From JAYPAN01 sp038123715 (lineage in GTDB: Bacteria > Pseudomonadota > Alphaproteobacteria > RS24): a stretch of DNA of 64,000 nt. The translations under genes were made by a program, and so were the position numbers. Positions 45,288 to 53,950 of the stretch are shown here, piece by piece; within the stretch, counting starts at the first letter, position 1, and every line of letters starts with the position of its first letter. The notes beneath the pieces are model-generated. The model saw only the letters and a list, made by a program, of their open reading frames with translations, searched no databases and was not told where the DNA came from. The DNA is taken from assembly GCA_038123715.1 (NCBI GenBank), contig JAYPAN010000006.1, positions 1 through 64,000 of the forward strand. The letters are read 5' to 3'.

Positions 45288-46652
45288 TTACAGGTTTTCC
45301 ACGAACATCCAGATAATGCCAATCGGTGCTAAATAGCGTGCCAGATACAGCCAAAGGGTGAAAAGCAGCCCGTAATTGCCGAAAACCTCTCGCGCCCGGT
45401 CAGCCGGCAAAGCCCATGCGGCAAAGGTGATAATGCCCAGCCCGCCTATCGGCATGACATAGGCGGTAGCCAGATAGTCTTTCACATCGAACAAGGTTTT
45501 ATCAGCCAAAACGCCGCTATCGGCAAGCCTGATATCGGCCCAGATATTGAACGAAAATACGGTCGCCAGCCCGACCAGAAAAGTGGTGGTCAACATAAGG
45601 CCGAGTGCTTTCGGGCGGGTCAGGCCAAAGCGGTTTTCCGCCCAGCGCGTGGTCACTTCCAGAAGTGACAGGCCGGAAGTCAGGGCGGCGAAATAGACCA
45701 GCAGGAAAAACAGCGGTGCAAGCACAATGCCGCCCGGCACTTGAGCAAAGGCAACAGGCAGGGTGATGAAAATCAGCCCCGGCCCAGCTGCCGGATCCAG
45801 CCCTTGACCGAAAACAATGGCAAAAATGCCAATTCCGGCCAAAAGCGCAATGGCGGTATCGGCCAGGCCGATGATAATGGCGGTTTTGCCCAAATCGATT
45901 TTTTTGTCTAGATAGCCGCCATAAGTGACCAGCATGGCCGCGCCGACACCGACGGAAAAGAAGCCATGACCAATCGCCGCCTGCACGGTTGCGGGCGTGA
46001 TTTTGCTGAAATCAGGGGTGAATAAAAACGCCAAAGTGCGCCCGATATCACCGGCTATGACGCCGTAAAGCGCAATCGCTGCCAGCATGATGATAAGCGC
46101 CGGCATCAAAATCAGATTGGCGCGCTCAAGGCCGGTATAGAGGTCGCGTTGGACAATCGCGCCAAGCAGGGCAAGAAATAATATCTGGTGAAAAATCATC
46201 TGGCCGGATGAGGCCAACAGGCCGTCAAATAGCGGGCCGGAATTGTCGGCGGTGAGCGTGTGCAATTGACCGCCAAGCGATTTCAGAAAATAGGCCGAGA
46301 CCCAGCCGGCGATGACGGCATAAAAAGTAAGCAGGATAAAACTGCCCAGCACGCCAATCGCACCAATCGCGCCAAGATATTGCGGGCGGTTGCTTTGCAC
46401 CGCCAGACGCCGCACCGAGCTGACCGCATCGGATTGCCCGCCGCGCCCGACCATAAGTTCAGCCGCCGCAATCGGCACGGCAATGGCAAAAATACTCGCC
46501 AGATATATCAGCACAAAAGCACCGCCGCCTTGCGTGCCGGTCATATAGGGGAATTTCCAAATATTGCCGAGACCGACCGCCGCGCCAATACAGGCCAGAA
46601 TAAAACCGGCCCGGCTTGTCCAATGGCTTTTGTTCAACGCATATTCCGACAT
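45288..46652 (-). CDS. Sodium-dependent transporter, NSS/SNF family
   Basis: 454-aa carrier with about eleven to twelve helices. The helix-1 signature S-R-A-G-F-I-L-A-C-I-G-A-A-V-G-L-G-N-I-W-K-F-P-Y is intact, including the unwound G-L-G-N substrate site, followed by G-G-G-A-F-V-L. The start at 46652 (M-S-E-Y-A-L-N-K) leaves the normal short N-terminus. It should import an amino acid or amine with sodium; the exact one is not deducible. Confidence 0.9.
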   Translation of the reverse strand: MSEYALNKSHWTSRAGFILACIGAAVGLGNIWKFPYMTGTQGGGAFVLIYLASIFAIAVPIAAAELMVGRGGQSDAVSSVRRLAVQSNRPQYLGAIGAIGVLGSFILLTFYAVIAGWVSAYFLKSLGGQLHTLTADNSGPLFDGLLASSGQMIFHQILFLALLGAIVQRDLYTGLERANLILMPALIIMLAAIALYGVIAGDIGRTLAFLFTPDFSKITPATVQAAIGHGFFSVGVGAAMLVTYGGYLDKKIDLGKTAIIIGLADTAIALLAGIGIFAIVFGQGLDPAAGPGLIFITLPVAFAQVPGGIVLAPLFFLLVYFAALTSGLSLLEVTTRWAENRFGLTRPKALGLMLTTTFLVGLATVFSFNIWADIRLADSGVLADKTLFDVKDYLATAYVMPIGGLGIITFAAWALPADRAREVFGNYGLLFTLWLYLARYLAPIGIIWMFVENL

Positions 46653-46851
46653 GCTCTGCCCCCGATTCAAATCCACTTGCCCAAATACACTGGCCTAAAA
46701 TCACTGACACAATTGCAGATTTGTTGCTCATTGCCAAGAATGTCAAAAGGTCGGAATTGTCAAAATGTGAGAATCGTCAAGGCGCGGCAATATCCGGCTT
46801 TTCTATTGCGCGGCAGGCTGATAATGTCGCGGCACAAACAGGGAGTTAACA

Positions 46852-47832
46852 ATGGCTCAAGAAAAACCGATTGTCTGGGATGGCGATGCCGAACTTTTAG
46901 AGATTGACGGCAATCCGATACCGGCCGGGGCGCAAGCCGGTTATATCCGCGCCCGTGACGGCAAATTGCTGCGAAACGCGATATTTTCGCCGGACGGCCA
47001 AGCGAAAGGCACAATTGTGCTGATGACCGGCTATTCGGAGTTTATCGAAAAATACTTTGAAACCATTGCAGATTTAACGGCGCGCGGCTATTGCGTGGCG
47101 GCGCTGGAATGGCGCGGCCATGGCTTGTCACAGGGCAATAGCAAAGAGCCGACACGGCTGCATTTGCGCGATTTCGACCAGAATTTAGAGGATATGGAAG
47201 ACCGGTTTGACCGGCTGGTGCGCGCTGCCTGTCCGCCGCCTTATTTCGGGCTGGCGCATAGTATGGGCGGGCAAATATCCCTGCGTATGGTGCAACGCCA
47301 TCCAGATTGGCTGTCTGCTCTGGCGCAATCAGCGCCCATGCTGGGTGTCGCGCTGCCGCCTTTACTCAATTTTATTCGTGCGATTGTCATGCCTTTGATG
47401 ATTGCCGTGATGGGCGGCGACCGGTGGAATCCGATGGATCCGCCATCGCGCACGCCGGAAAATCCGCCGCGCAATAATGTCACCTCCGACACGGCGCGCT
47501 ATGAGCGCTGCGAGGAATTATGCCTGACCGATGAACGTTTGCAGGTCAATGGTCGCTCGCTTGGCTGGTCGCGCACTGCATTTGCCAAAATGGCGGCCTC
47601 GCAAAAACCGGCTTTTTTGCGCTCTATTGCGACGCCGGTCTTTATCGGCACAGCAGAGCATGAAAGATTGGTTGATAATCGGGCGCATGAGCGCGCCCTG
47701 TCACATTTGCCGCACGGCACAGGGCGGTTTTACCGCGACGCCATGCATGAAATCATGATGGAGCAAGACGCCATACGCGCCGCCTTTCTGGATGAGGTGC
47801 TGGCATTTTTTGAACGCCACAGGCCGAATTAA
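46852..47832 (+). CDS. pldB: Lysophospholipase-like alpha/beta hydrolase
   Basis: 326-aa serine hydrolase of the lysophospholipase L2/monoglyceride-lipase type (Hydrolase_4). The fold's nucleophile motif is A-H-S-M-G-G near residue 130, the preceding W-R-G-H-G-L-S-Q-G near 86, the Asp region in P-V-F-I-G-T-A-E-H-E, and the His in D-A-M-H-E-I-M. No signal peptide. It likely acts on lysophospholipids or monoacylglycerols; that assignment is by family. Confidence 0.82.
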   Translation: MAQEKPIVWDGDAELLEIDGNPIPAGAQAGYIRARDGKLLRNAIFSPDGQAKGTIVLMTGYSEFIEKYFETIADLTARGYCVAALEWRGHGLSQGNSKEPTRLHLRDFDQNLEDMEDRFDRLVRAACPPPYFGLAHSMGGQISLRMVQRHPDWLSALAQSAPMLGVALPPLLNFIRAIVMPLMIAVMGGDRWNPMDPPSRTPENPPRNNVTSDTARYERCEELCLTDERLQVNGRSLGWSRTAFAKMAASQKPAFLRSIATPVFIGTAEHERLVDNRAHERALSHLPHGTGRFYRDAMHEIMMEQDAIRAAFLDEVLAFFERHRPN

Positions 47833-47834
47833 AA

Positions 47835-48635
47835 TTATAATCCACCAATCAGCGACAGGGCTTTGTCATGCAAGCGGGCATCGCCACAGGCAATAATTTG
47901 ACCGCCCTGCATCGGGTCACCGCCCTGCCAATCGGTCACCACGCCGCCAGCCTCGCGGACAATCGGCACCAAGGCCTGAATGTCATAAGCCTGCAAGCCC
48001 TGTTCAAAGACAATATCAATATGACCGGCGGCCAGCAGCGCATAATTATAGCAATCGCCGCCATAACGGGTCAGCCTTACCGTTTGGCGAATTGCCTGCC
48101 AGATTTTCGTGCCTTGTGCGTCCTCAAATAAATCAGGTGTCGTGGTGGCCATAATGGCCTCCTGCAAGTCGGCGCAGGCGCGGGTTGCAAGCTGCGTCTT
48201 ATGACCATCTTTTGCCAGAAAAGCCCCGTGACCGGCGCAGGCCGAATAGCGTTCTCCGGTAAAAGGCTGGTCCATTATCCCCAATAGCGGCGCGCCGTCA
48301 TTGTTCAGCGCAATCAGCGTCCCCCAGCTTGGTGCGCCGGAAATAAAGGCGCGCGTGCCGTCAATCGGATCCAACACCCATTGCAGGGCATTGCCGGCTT
48401 TGGCGCCATATTCCTCGCCAAGAATGGCATGTTCCGGGCAGTTGCTTTCAATGATTTGCCTTATTGCCTGTTCAGCATTGCGGTCGGCTTGTGTCACCGG
48501 GTCAAAACCGTCGCTGTGCTTATTGTCCACTTGCGGCGCTTGCCGGAATAGCGGCAATGTCTGTTGCGCCGCAGCGTCGGCCATGTCATGCGCCAGGGCA
48601 AGCAGGTCGGGCAAATTGATGGTCTGCTGGCTCAT
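47835..48635 (-). CDS. hisN: Histidinol-phosphatase, inositol-monophosphatase fold
   Basis: 266-aa Mg-dependent phosphatase. The metal motifs are G-E-E-Y-G near residue 73, D-P-I-D-G-T-R-A-F near residue 88, and the C-terminal Y-D-I-Q-A-L-V-P-I. The phrase Y-G-G-D-C-Y-N-Y-A-L-L-A-A-G-H-I-D is typical of HisN, the penultimate step of histidine synthesis in alphaproteobacteria. No other his genes are near. It overlaps no neighbour but lies 17 bp from the N-formylglutamate amidohydrolase gene. Confidence 0.9.
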   Translation of the reverse strand: MSQQTINLPDLLALAHDMADAAAQQTLPLFRQAPQVDNKHSDGFDPVTQADRNAEQAIRQIIESNCPEHAILGEEYGAKAGNALQWVLDPIDGTRAFISGAPSWGTLIALNNDGAPLLGIMDQPFTGERYSACAGHGAFLAKDGHKTQLATRACADLQEAIMATTTPDLFEDAQGTKIWQAIRQTVRLTRYGGDCYNYALLAAGHIDIVFEQGLQAYDIQALVPIVREAGGVVTDWQGGDPMQGGQIIACGDARLHDKALSLIGGL

Positions 48636-48652
48636 TGCGGGAAAGTCATCAC

Positions 48653-49573
48653 TTATTCGGCGGCGGAACGGCCATTATCGGGCGATTGCGAAGGTGTCGG
48701 CAGAGCCGGCAGATTGCTGGCAATCTCGGTCAGCATCAGGCTGAACAAGGCGCGCAAACGCTCAAACCCCTCATGTTGACGATAGGTTTTTTCATCCATG
48801 TAAATGGCGCGATTGATTTCAATTTGCAGCGCGTGAATGCCTTTGGCGGGACGGCCATAATGCTCGGTGATAAAGCCGCCCGCATAGGGTTTGTTGAGCG
48901 CCACACGATAGCCTTGCGATGTCAGAAAATCGCGCAACCAATTGGTCAGACCGGCATGGCAACTGCGCCCATGCCGGTTACCCAGAACAAAATCAATTTC
49001 CGGCGCGCCGCTGGCCGGCAAGTGATGGCTGGCGCGCGCTGCTTGCGAGGGCATGGAATGGGCATCCAACAAAACCGCCATGCCATAGGCTTGATGCATG
49101 CCGTCCAATAATTCGGCGAGCCGCCGGTGGAAAGGCCGATAAATGGTTTCAATGCGCGTCTCGGCTTCGGCATATTGCAGCTTGCGATTGTAAATCGGTT
49201 TGTTTTCGGCCACCAGACGCGGCACGGTGCCAAGGCCGGAACCGGCGCGCGGTGATTTGCTGTCAACATGGGCTGGCAATTGCCCGTCAAACAGAGCCGG
49301 TTCCAACTCATAAGCGCCGCGGTTCAAATCAACATAGGCGCGCGGATAAACCGCCTCCAGCACACGCACGCCCTTGCCCGCCGCCTCGGTAAACAAATCA
49401 CCGACAAACATATCTTCCGACTGGCGTATCGCATGGTCATCCAAATGCGCGGCGGCCAGAAAATCAGCCGGGTAAAATGCCCCGCTATGCGGCGATGTTA
49501 CCAAAACAGGCAAGGCAGCCACTGACGGGGCAGGCGATATTTCGCGATAGGGCTGGGGGTTGTCCGCACTCAT
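48653..49573 (-). CDS. N-formylglutamate amidohydrolase family protein
   Basis: 306-aa zinc hydrolase of the N-formylglutamate amidohydrolase (HutG-type) family. Recognisable are S-P-H-S-G-A-F-Y-P near residue 27, Y-V-D-L-N-R-G-A-Y near 79, D-A-H-S-M-P-S near 169, and the late A-L-Q-I-E-I-N-R-A-I-Y-M with the Glu and Arg expected at the active site. It releases formate from N-formyl-glutamate in histidine breakdown. Other hut genes are absent, so a different N-formyl substrate is possible. Confidence 0.85.
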   Translation of the reverse strand: MSADNPQPYREISPAPSVAALPVLVTSPHSGAFYPADFLAAAHLDDHAIRQSEDMFVGDLFTEAAGKGVRVLEAVYPRAYVDLNRGAYELEPALFDGQLPAHVDSKSPRAGSGLGTVPRLVAENKPIYNRKLQYAEAETRIETIYRPFHRRLAELLDGMHQAYGMAVLLDAHSMPSQAARASHHLPASGAPEIDFVLGNRHGRSCHAGLTNWLRDFLTSQGYRVALNKPYAGGFITEHYGRPAKGIHALQIEINRAIYMDEKTYRQHEGFERLRALFSLMLTEIASNLPALPTPSQSPDNGRSAAE

Positions 49574-49733
49574 GCGGGAAACTTAACACAGCGTGGCGCG
49601 CGAATATATGGTGATTTTGCGGCCGCGACATTGCGGCTTTTCATGCCGCCCGCATCTCGCCTCCCGGTCTCGACTGATTGGTCTTGGCAGGCCGGTCGTT
49701 TTGCGATAAGACAGCCATCTTGCCGTCTGGCGG

Positions 49734-49808
49734 GGGCGATTAGCTCAGCGGGAGAGCACTACCTTGACATGGTAGGGGTCACTGGTTCAATCCCAGTATC
49801 GCCCACCA
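49734..49808 (+). tRNA. tRNA-Val (GAC anticodon)
   Basis: Cloverleaf with acceptor GGGCGAT/ATCGCCC, D-arm TAGCTCAGCGGGAGAGCA, anticodon stem CTACC/GGTAG around TTGACAT (anticodon GAC), and T-arm CTGGTTCAATCCCAG. The discriminator A is followed by a genome-encoded CCA at 49806-49808. Confidence 0.96.
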
Positions 49809-49960
49809 GCGGCTCAATAATGGCGGCGGCCAAAACAAAGCACATCCTGCCTTTCACCTCGCCACCATGCCTTTGACAAAACACTCTGATTTATCGCGTA
49901 TGGCGTATTGCCTGCGAATTAAAGTTTGGTTTAGGCTGATTTTTCAAATCGGAGATGTTT

Positions 49961-50257
49961 ATGACTGTTTATATAATTGCGCGTTTCAAAATTCACGACC
50001 GCGCTGGCTATGACCGATACGAAGAAAATTTTATGGAAGTTTTTGAGCCATTTGGTGGCACGCTGCTCAGCGTTGATGAGGAACCGACCATCTTGCAAGG
50101 CGCGTTTGATTTTACACGATCCGTTTTGATTGAGTTTCCATCGGCGGAACAAGCTATGGCTTGGATGACATCACCGGAATATCAAGAAATTGCAAAGCAC
50201 AGGTTGGAAGCCAGTGTGGGCAATGCAATTATGGTGAAGAAACTTGAGGAAGCGTAG
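49961..50257 (+). CDS. DUF1330 protein
   Basis: 98-aa dimeric alpha-beta-barrel-type protein: M-T-V-Y-I-I-A-R-F-K-I-H-D-R-A-G-Y-D-R-Y, and later F-D-F-T-R-S-V-L-I-E-F-P-S-A-E-Q-A-M-A-W. This is the DUF1330 pattern; its biochemical role is unknown. The ATG at 49961 follows a GGAGATG stretch. It is the first gene of the AT-richer islet after tRNA-Val. Confidence 0.85.
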   Translation: MTVYIIARFKIHDRAGYDRYEENFMEVFEPFGGTLLSVDEEPTILQGAFDFTRSVLIEFPSAEQAMAWMTSPEYQEIAKHRLEASVGNAIMVKKLEEA

Positions 50258-50302
50258 CAACGCCCAATATATACAGTGTGTTTGTTTTGTCGGAGGACAT
50301 AA

Positions 50303-50752
50303 ATGACCCGCATACTGACCATTATCGCCTTGTTGTTTGCGACGCCCGCTATGGCCGCGGGCAGTTACAGATATGAACCAAGTGCGAGCAAACTCATCAA
50401 TGATGCCAAGAAACTCATCGAAAAAGAAAAATATAAACGCGCGATTGTCAAGTTGGAGAAAGCGAAGAAAGATGAAGCTGATAATGCCGATATTTTTAAT
50501 TATCTGGGGTTCGCGCATCGCAAAATCGGCAATTATGAGGAAAGTAAAATCTATTATCAGGAAGCGCTTTCCATTCAGCCAGACCATAAATTGGCACTTG
50601 AATATCAGGGGGAATTATATCTCACCCTTAATGATATTAATTCTGCTCAATCGAATCTGATGAAATTGGAGGCTCTATGCCCGCAAGGCTGTGATGCGCT
50701 TGCGGATTTGAACAAAGCGGTTTCTAAATACATAGCAGAACATAGTGACTAA
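50303..50752 (+). CDS. Secreted TPR protein, unknown
   Basis: 149-aa protein with a signal peptide (M-T-R-I-L-T-I-I-A-L-L-F-A-T-P-A-M-A-A) and about two tetratricopeptide repeats in the middle (A-D-I-F-N-Y-L-G-F-A-H-R-K-I-G-N-Y-E-E-S). Expected periplasmic, involved in protein-protein contact. Its stop codon overlaps the next ATG (TAATG). Its signal-peptide coding region is almost the same as that of the next gene, suggesting a local duplication. Confidence 0.75.
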   Translation: MTRILTIIALLFATPAMAAGSYRYEPSASKLINDAKKLIEKEKYKRAIVKLEKAKKDEADNADIFNYLGFAHRKIGNYEESKIYYQEALSIQPDHKLALEYQGELYLTLNDINSAQSNLMKLEALCPQGCDALADLNKAVSKYIAEHSD

Positions 50753-51015
50753 TGACCCGCATTTTATCCATCCTTGCCTTGTTGTTTGCGACACCGGCTC
50801 TGGCGCGAGATTTTGACAGCACAACACAAATGAGTTTTACCGGCATGCGGGTGGACGCTTCTTACCTCTACGGCAATCGCAAAATGGTAGAACGCCTTTT
50901 TTCCGTTTATTGCGAAAATCAATTCGGGAAAACAGGTGTTTTGGAACAAGGCGCTTGCACAAAAATGCTGCCTTTGGAGGCTAATCGCTGCTCCGCAAAA
51001 GGTAATTGCCAATAA
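50752..51015 (+). CDS. Small secreted protein, unknown
   Basis: 87-aa protein with a signal peptide (M-T-R-I-L-S-I-L-A-L-L-F-A-T-P-A-L-A-R) nearly identical to that of the preceding gene, at DNA level as well. The mature ~68 residues contain four Cys (Y-C-E-N-Q, G-A-C-T-K, N-R-C-S, N-C-Q), compatible with disulfides. No family recognised. TAATG overlap with the TPR gene. Confidence 0.65.
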   Translation: MTRILSILALLFATPALARDFDSTTQMSFTGMRVDASYLYGNRKMVERLFSVYCENQFGKTGVLEQGACTKMLPLEANRCSAKGNCQ

Positions 51016-51098
51016 TCGGCAATTAAACCCTTTCACTTTCTCGGCCAATATGTTCGAGTTAAGGGGATTTGTTTAAGTCTGGCATATAGGAGGGAAAT

Positions 51099-51530
51099 AT
51101 GACTTTTACAGAAGTAAATATGTTTTACGCAGGGGTCTATCAATTCATGGGCTTGGCCTTTATCGGCTCATCGTTTTTGCTTTGGGTTGGTATGCGGGTT
51201 ACATCCGTTTTGGTCGAACGCGAAACTGACAATATTTTGGCTAAAGCCTTGGCGGTAATCTTCGGCTTGGCGGTCAGTCTCAATTACATTTTGATTAGCG
51301 CCAATTTGGCACTGCAACTTCAAAACCACGCTTATTCATTGAAGCAGTTCGCCGCACAAGGCATGGACCTGCCCGCCACTTCGCTCGCCTTTATTGAGCG
51401 TATCGGGGTTGGTGACGCGGTTCCTGAACTCAGCCTTTTCGGAAACCCGCTGCAAGTGGTCATTGGCCTTGCTGCGCTGGCTTTCTGCATTTTGCCTCTT
51501 TTTGTGCCGGCCAAATCAGACAATTCATAA
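51099..51530 (+). CDS. Small four-helix membrane protein, unknown
   Basis: 143-aa protein with about three to four hydrophobic segments: Y-Q-F-M-G-L-A-F-I-G-S-S-F-L-L-W, A-L-A-V-I-F-G-L-A-V-S-L, and a C-terminal V-I-G-L-A-A-L-A-F-C-I-L-P-L-F. AGGAGGGAAAT precedes the ATG. A strong terminator closes the transcript. Family not recognised. Confidence 0.7.
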   Translation: MTFTEVNMFYAGVYQFMGLAFIGSSFLLWVGMRVTSVLVERETDNILAKALAVIFGLAVSLNYILISANLALQLQNHAYSLKQFAAQGMDLPATSLAFIERIGVGDAVPELSLFGNPLQVVIGLAALAFCILPLFVPAKSDNS

Positions 51531-51552
51531 TTTGTAAATGGCATGATTGATT

Positions 51553-51586
51553 GAAAACGCGACCCATGCGGTCGCGTTTTCTTTTT
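51553..51586 (+). terminator. Intrinsic terminator after the islet genes
   Basis: GAAAACGCGACC at 51553-51564 and GGTCGCGTTTTC at 51570-51581 pair perfectly across a 5-nt loop, followed by TTTTT. Closes the transcript of the small membrane protein gene. Confidence 0.9.
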
Positions 51587-51701
51587 ATTCGCGCGCCTCA
51601 TTTCTGAGACAGGGTGCTTTTTATGTTTTGGGTCAAATAATGTTGATTGTTGACTGACCGGCAGGCGTCAGCAAAACCGACTGCAATTACGCCAGCTCCA
51701 G

Positions 51702-51729
51702 AAAAAAGGGGCTGAATACTCAGCCCCTA
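51702..51729 (-). terminator. Intrinsic terminator of cspA
   Basis: On the minus strand, AGGGGCTGA and TCAGCCCCT pair across GTAT and are followed by TTTTT. It sits 23 bp after the cold-shock gene stop. Confidence 0.85.
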
Positions 51730-51751
51730 TCCACCCTTGAAAGCAGTATAA

Positions 51752-51955
51752 TTATATTGCGCTGACGAGGTTCACGGCAGAGAATTTGCCATTATTGCCC
51801 TGCTGTTTTTCAAAAGAAACTTTCATGTCTTCTTTCAAATCCAGGCCACTTGCTTGCACGGCTGAAATATGCACGAAAACATCATCTTCGCCTTCAACTG
51901 CAATAAAGCCATAGCCTTTGGTGGCGTTAAACCACTTTACGGTTCCAGTAATCAT
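51752..51955 (-). CDS. Cold-shock protein, CspA family
   Basis: 67-aa OB-fold RNA chaperone. RNP1 K-G-Y-G-F-I and RNP2 V-F-V-H-I-S are present, with the N-terminal G-T-V-K-W-F-N. It binds single-stranded RNA during cold or growth shifts. The 244 bp upstream, before the FAD oxidoreductase gene, hold its promoter and leader; no clear thermosensor fold was recognised there. Confidence 0.95.
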   Translation of the reverse strand: MITGTVKWFNATKGYGFIAVEGEDDVFVHISAVQASGLDLKEDMKVSFEKQQGNNGKFSAVNLVSAI

Positions 51956-52199
51956 TTCATCGTCCTAGTTTAATTCTCACTTGCATCGCATAGTTAAGAC
52001 AAAGGGGTTAATCCGTCTGTCTAGCTGACCCGGAGAGATGTTGTGCGAAGGACAGTTACAGGCTTATTAGCATATTCATGGCAAAAGGTCTGATTTTATT
52101 TCACCTGCCCGCGACATTTGGTTTTGGACGTCACGTCTTTTCTGGCGTTTAACGATTGCCTATAAAAAGGGCTGATTTAACCATGAGGACAATATATCA

Positions 52200-53428
52200 A
52201 TGACCAAACCCGCCCTCGCCATTATTGGCACTGGCATGGCGGCATTGGCCTGCGCCGATGGTCTGGCGCAGGCTTTTGACCTGTCGCTTTTTGACAAATC
52301 GCGTGGTCTGTCGGGGCGGCTGTCAACGCGGCGCGCGCCACATGCTTCTGACCAAATTTTTGATTATGCCTCTGANNNNNNNNNNNNNNNNNNNNNNNNN
52401 NNNNNNNNNNNNNNNNNNNNNNNNNNNNNNNNNNNNNNNNNNNNNNNNNNNNNNNNNNNNNNNNNNNNNNNNNNNTGTCAACGCGGCGCGCGCCACATGC
52501 TTCTGACCAAATTTTTGATTATGCCTCTGATTATGCCTTTGATCATGGCGCGCCGTTTTTTCATGCCGACACGGCCGCCTTCAAAAACTGGCTGCAAAGC
52601 TTTGAGGCACGCGGCGCTGTGACATTGTGGACGCCGCGCCATATGCGGTTTTCTGATAATGGCGCGCGCCAGCTAACCCAAGACGCAAAGCCGAAATGGG
52701 TTTTCACGCCGGGCATGAGTGCGGTCGGTAAATCGCTTATCGCCGCGCGCCCGCAATGGAACATCCATACAGGCTGCGCGGTGGACGCGGTTACAGGTGT
52801 GGCGGGCGCATGGGTTTTGTCTGCCGGTGAACAGCGTTTCGGGCCATTCGCGCATGTGGTGTTTGCCATACCGCCGCAACAAGCGCTGGCGCTGCTGCCG
52901 GAGGGTGCAGGCTTTGGCGATGCTTTGACCAAGGCGCAAATGCTGGGCTGTCATACGCTGATGCTTGGCTATCAGCCTGATGAAGCACCCGATTTGGATT
53001 GGGCGTTTGCCGATTTTGACGATGAGGTGCTGGGCTTGGCTTGCGTCAATTCCATGAAGCCGGGGCGCGAGGGCGGTTTTGCGTTGGTCTTGCAAACGCG
53101 CCATGACTGGTCGCAAGCCCATATTGAAGATGATTTGGAGATGGTCAGCGCAAGGATAAAACGACGCTTTCAGGAACTGACCGGATGTTCGACCGCTGCC
53201 AGCGCTTATGACAGCCTGCACCGCTGGCGCTATGCCTCGACCTGTCAGGCAGCGGCCACACAAGCGCAGCCCTATTTGCTGGATGACGAACAGGGATTGT
53301 CGGCCATTGGTGATTGGTGCAGCGGCTCGGGTGTCGAGCAGGCATTTTTAAGCGGTGCTCGTCTGGCGGCGACATTATCGGCAATGCAGGATGGTGCGCC
53401 CACATTCAGGCCAATCAGCGATTCCTGA
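52200..53428 (+). CDS. FAD-dependent amine-oxidase-like oxidoreductase, interrupted by assembly gap
   Basis: As given, the frame breaks at the N gap. Removing one copy of the flanking 55-bp repeat plus the 100 N (155 bases) joins the two open frames into one 357-codon gene, 52200-53428, ending at a stop. The protein begins with an FAD loop, A-I-I-G-T-G-M-A-A-L-A, then F-D-K-S-R-G-L-S-G-R-L-S-T-R-R and F-D-H-G-A-P-F-F, the hallmark of renalase-like NAD(P)/FAD oxidoreductases. A C-terminal G-D-W-C-S-G-S-G-V-E-Q-A-F-L-S-G is the second FAD contact. Substrate unknown. The break is not a real frameshift. Confidence 0.85.
52321..52375. repeat. Left copy of the 55-bp contig-end duplication
   Basis: Identical to 52476-52530. 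Directly abuts the left side of the N run. Best explained as the overlapping ends of two contigs that were scaffolded without being merged. Confidence 0.95.
52376..52475. other. Assembly gap of 100 N
   Basis: Exactly 100 N, a standard placeholder length for a gap of unknown size. The flanking identity and restored reading frame show that the real gap length is negative, that is, no sequence is missing. Confidence 0.97.
52476..52530. repeat. Right copy of the 55-bp contig-end duplication
   Basis: Identical to 52321-52375 and directly abuts the right side of the N run. The 55-base length is also a k-mer size used by common short-read assemblers. Confidence 0.95.
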
Positions 53429-53822
53429 AATAGCGTCTTACTTTTGGGCGCGTGGCCAGAAAAACCATTGTGGCTGTCAGGCCAAACACAATGATAAAGA
53501 CGGTTTCATTGGCGTAGCTTTCCGCGGTAAGCAGCTTGATGCCGCCAATGACAGTCAGGCTCGTCAATATGCTGACCAGCACATGACCGGACGAGACGCG
53601 CTTGTCGGCGCCAAATATATGCAAAAAGGCGAAATAGGCAAATGAGGTGAAAAAAGACAATCGCAGCACTTCCGCGCGGTCGGCCAAATCCGACGGCGCG
53701 ACAATCAATGTCGGAACAAACAGGAAGGGTTTGTCACCCAAAAGCGATATGACAACGACAAGGGCAGACCAGATTGCCGCTGTCAGAATGAATATGCTGT
53801 ATAACAATCTGACGGTACTCAT
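53415..53822 (-). CDS. Small four-helix membrane protein, unknown
   Basis: 135-aa protein with four hydrophobic segments (I-F-I-L-T-A-A-I-W-S-A-L; F-F-T-S-F-A-Y-F-A-F-L; V-L-V-S-I-L-T-S-L-T-V-I; V-F-I-I-V-F-G-L-T-A-T-M) and a basic C-terminus, R-P-K-V-R-R-Y-F-R-N-R. It overlaps the oxidoreductase gene tail to tail by 14 bp. No family recognised. Confidence 0.7.
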   Translation of the reverse strand: MSTVRLLYSIFILTAAIWSALVVVISLLGDKPFLFVPTLIVAPSDLADRAEVLRLSFFTSFAYFAFLHIFGADKRVSSGHVLVSILTSLTVIGGIKLLTAESYANETVFIIVFGLTATMVFLATRPKVRRYFRNR

Positions 53823-53950
53823 GAGTGTAATCTAACACATAAAACAGGCTGGCATATGCTGAAAAATTACGGTCGCGCAATTGCCATCAGCCTCTTGCTC
53901 TGCGCTTCGGCTTTGGTCTAATCTATAGGTAAGCGTTTTGGGAGCTGGCG

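Noticed and set aside
49809..49960. Attachment-site repeat of the tRNA-Val 3' end
   Set aside because: No second copy of the tRNA 3' end was found downstream; the islet may have another origin.
52200..52622. Short frames of 140 and 93 codons reaching into the N run
   Set aside because: They are products of the unmerged overlap; the collapsed frame explains the coding potential.
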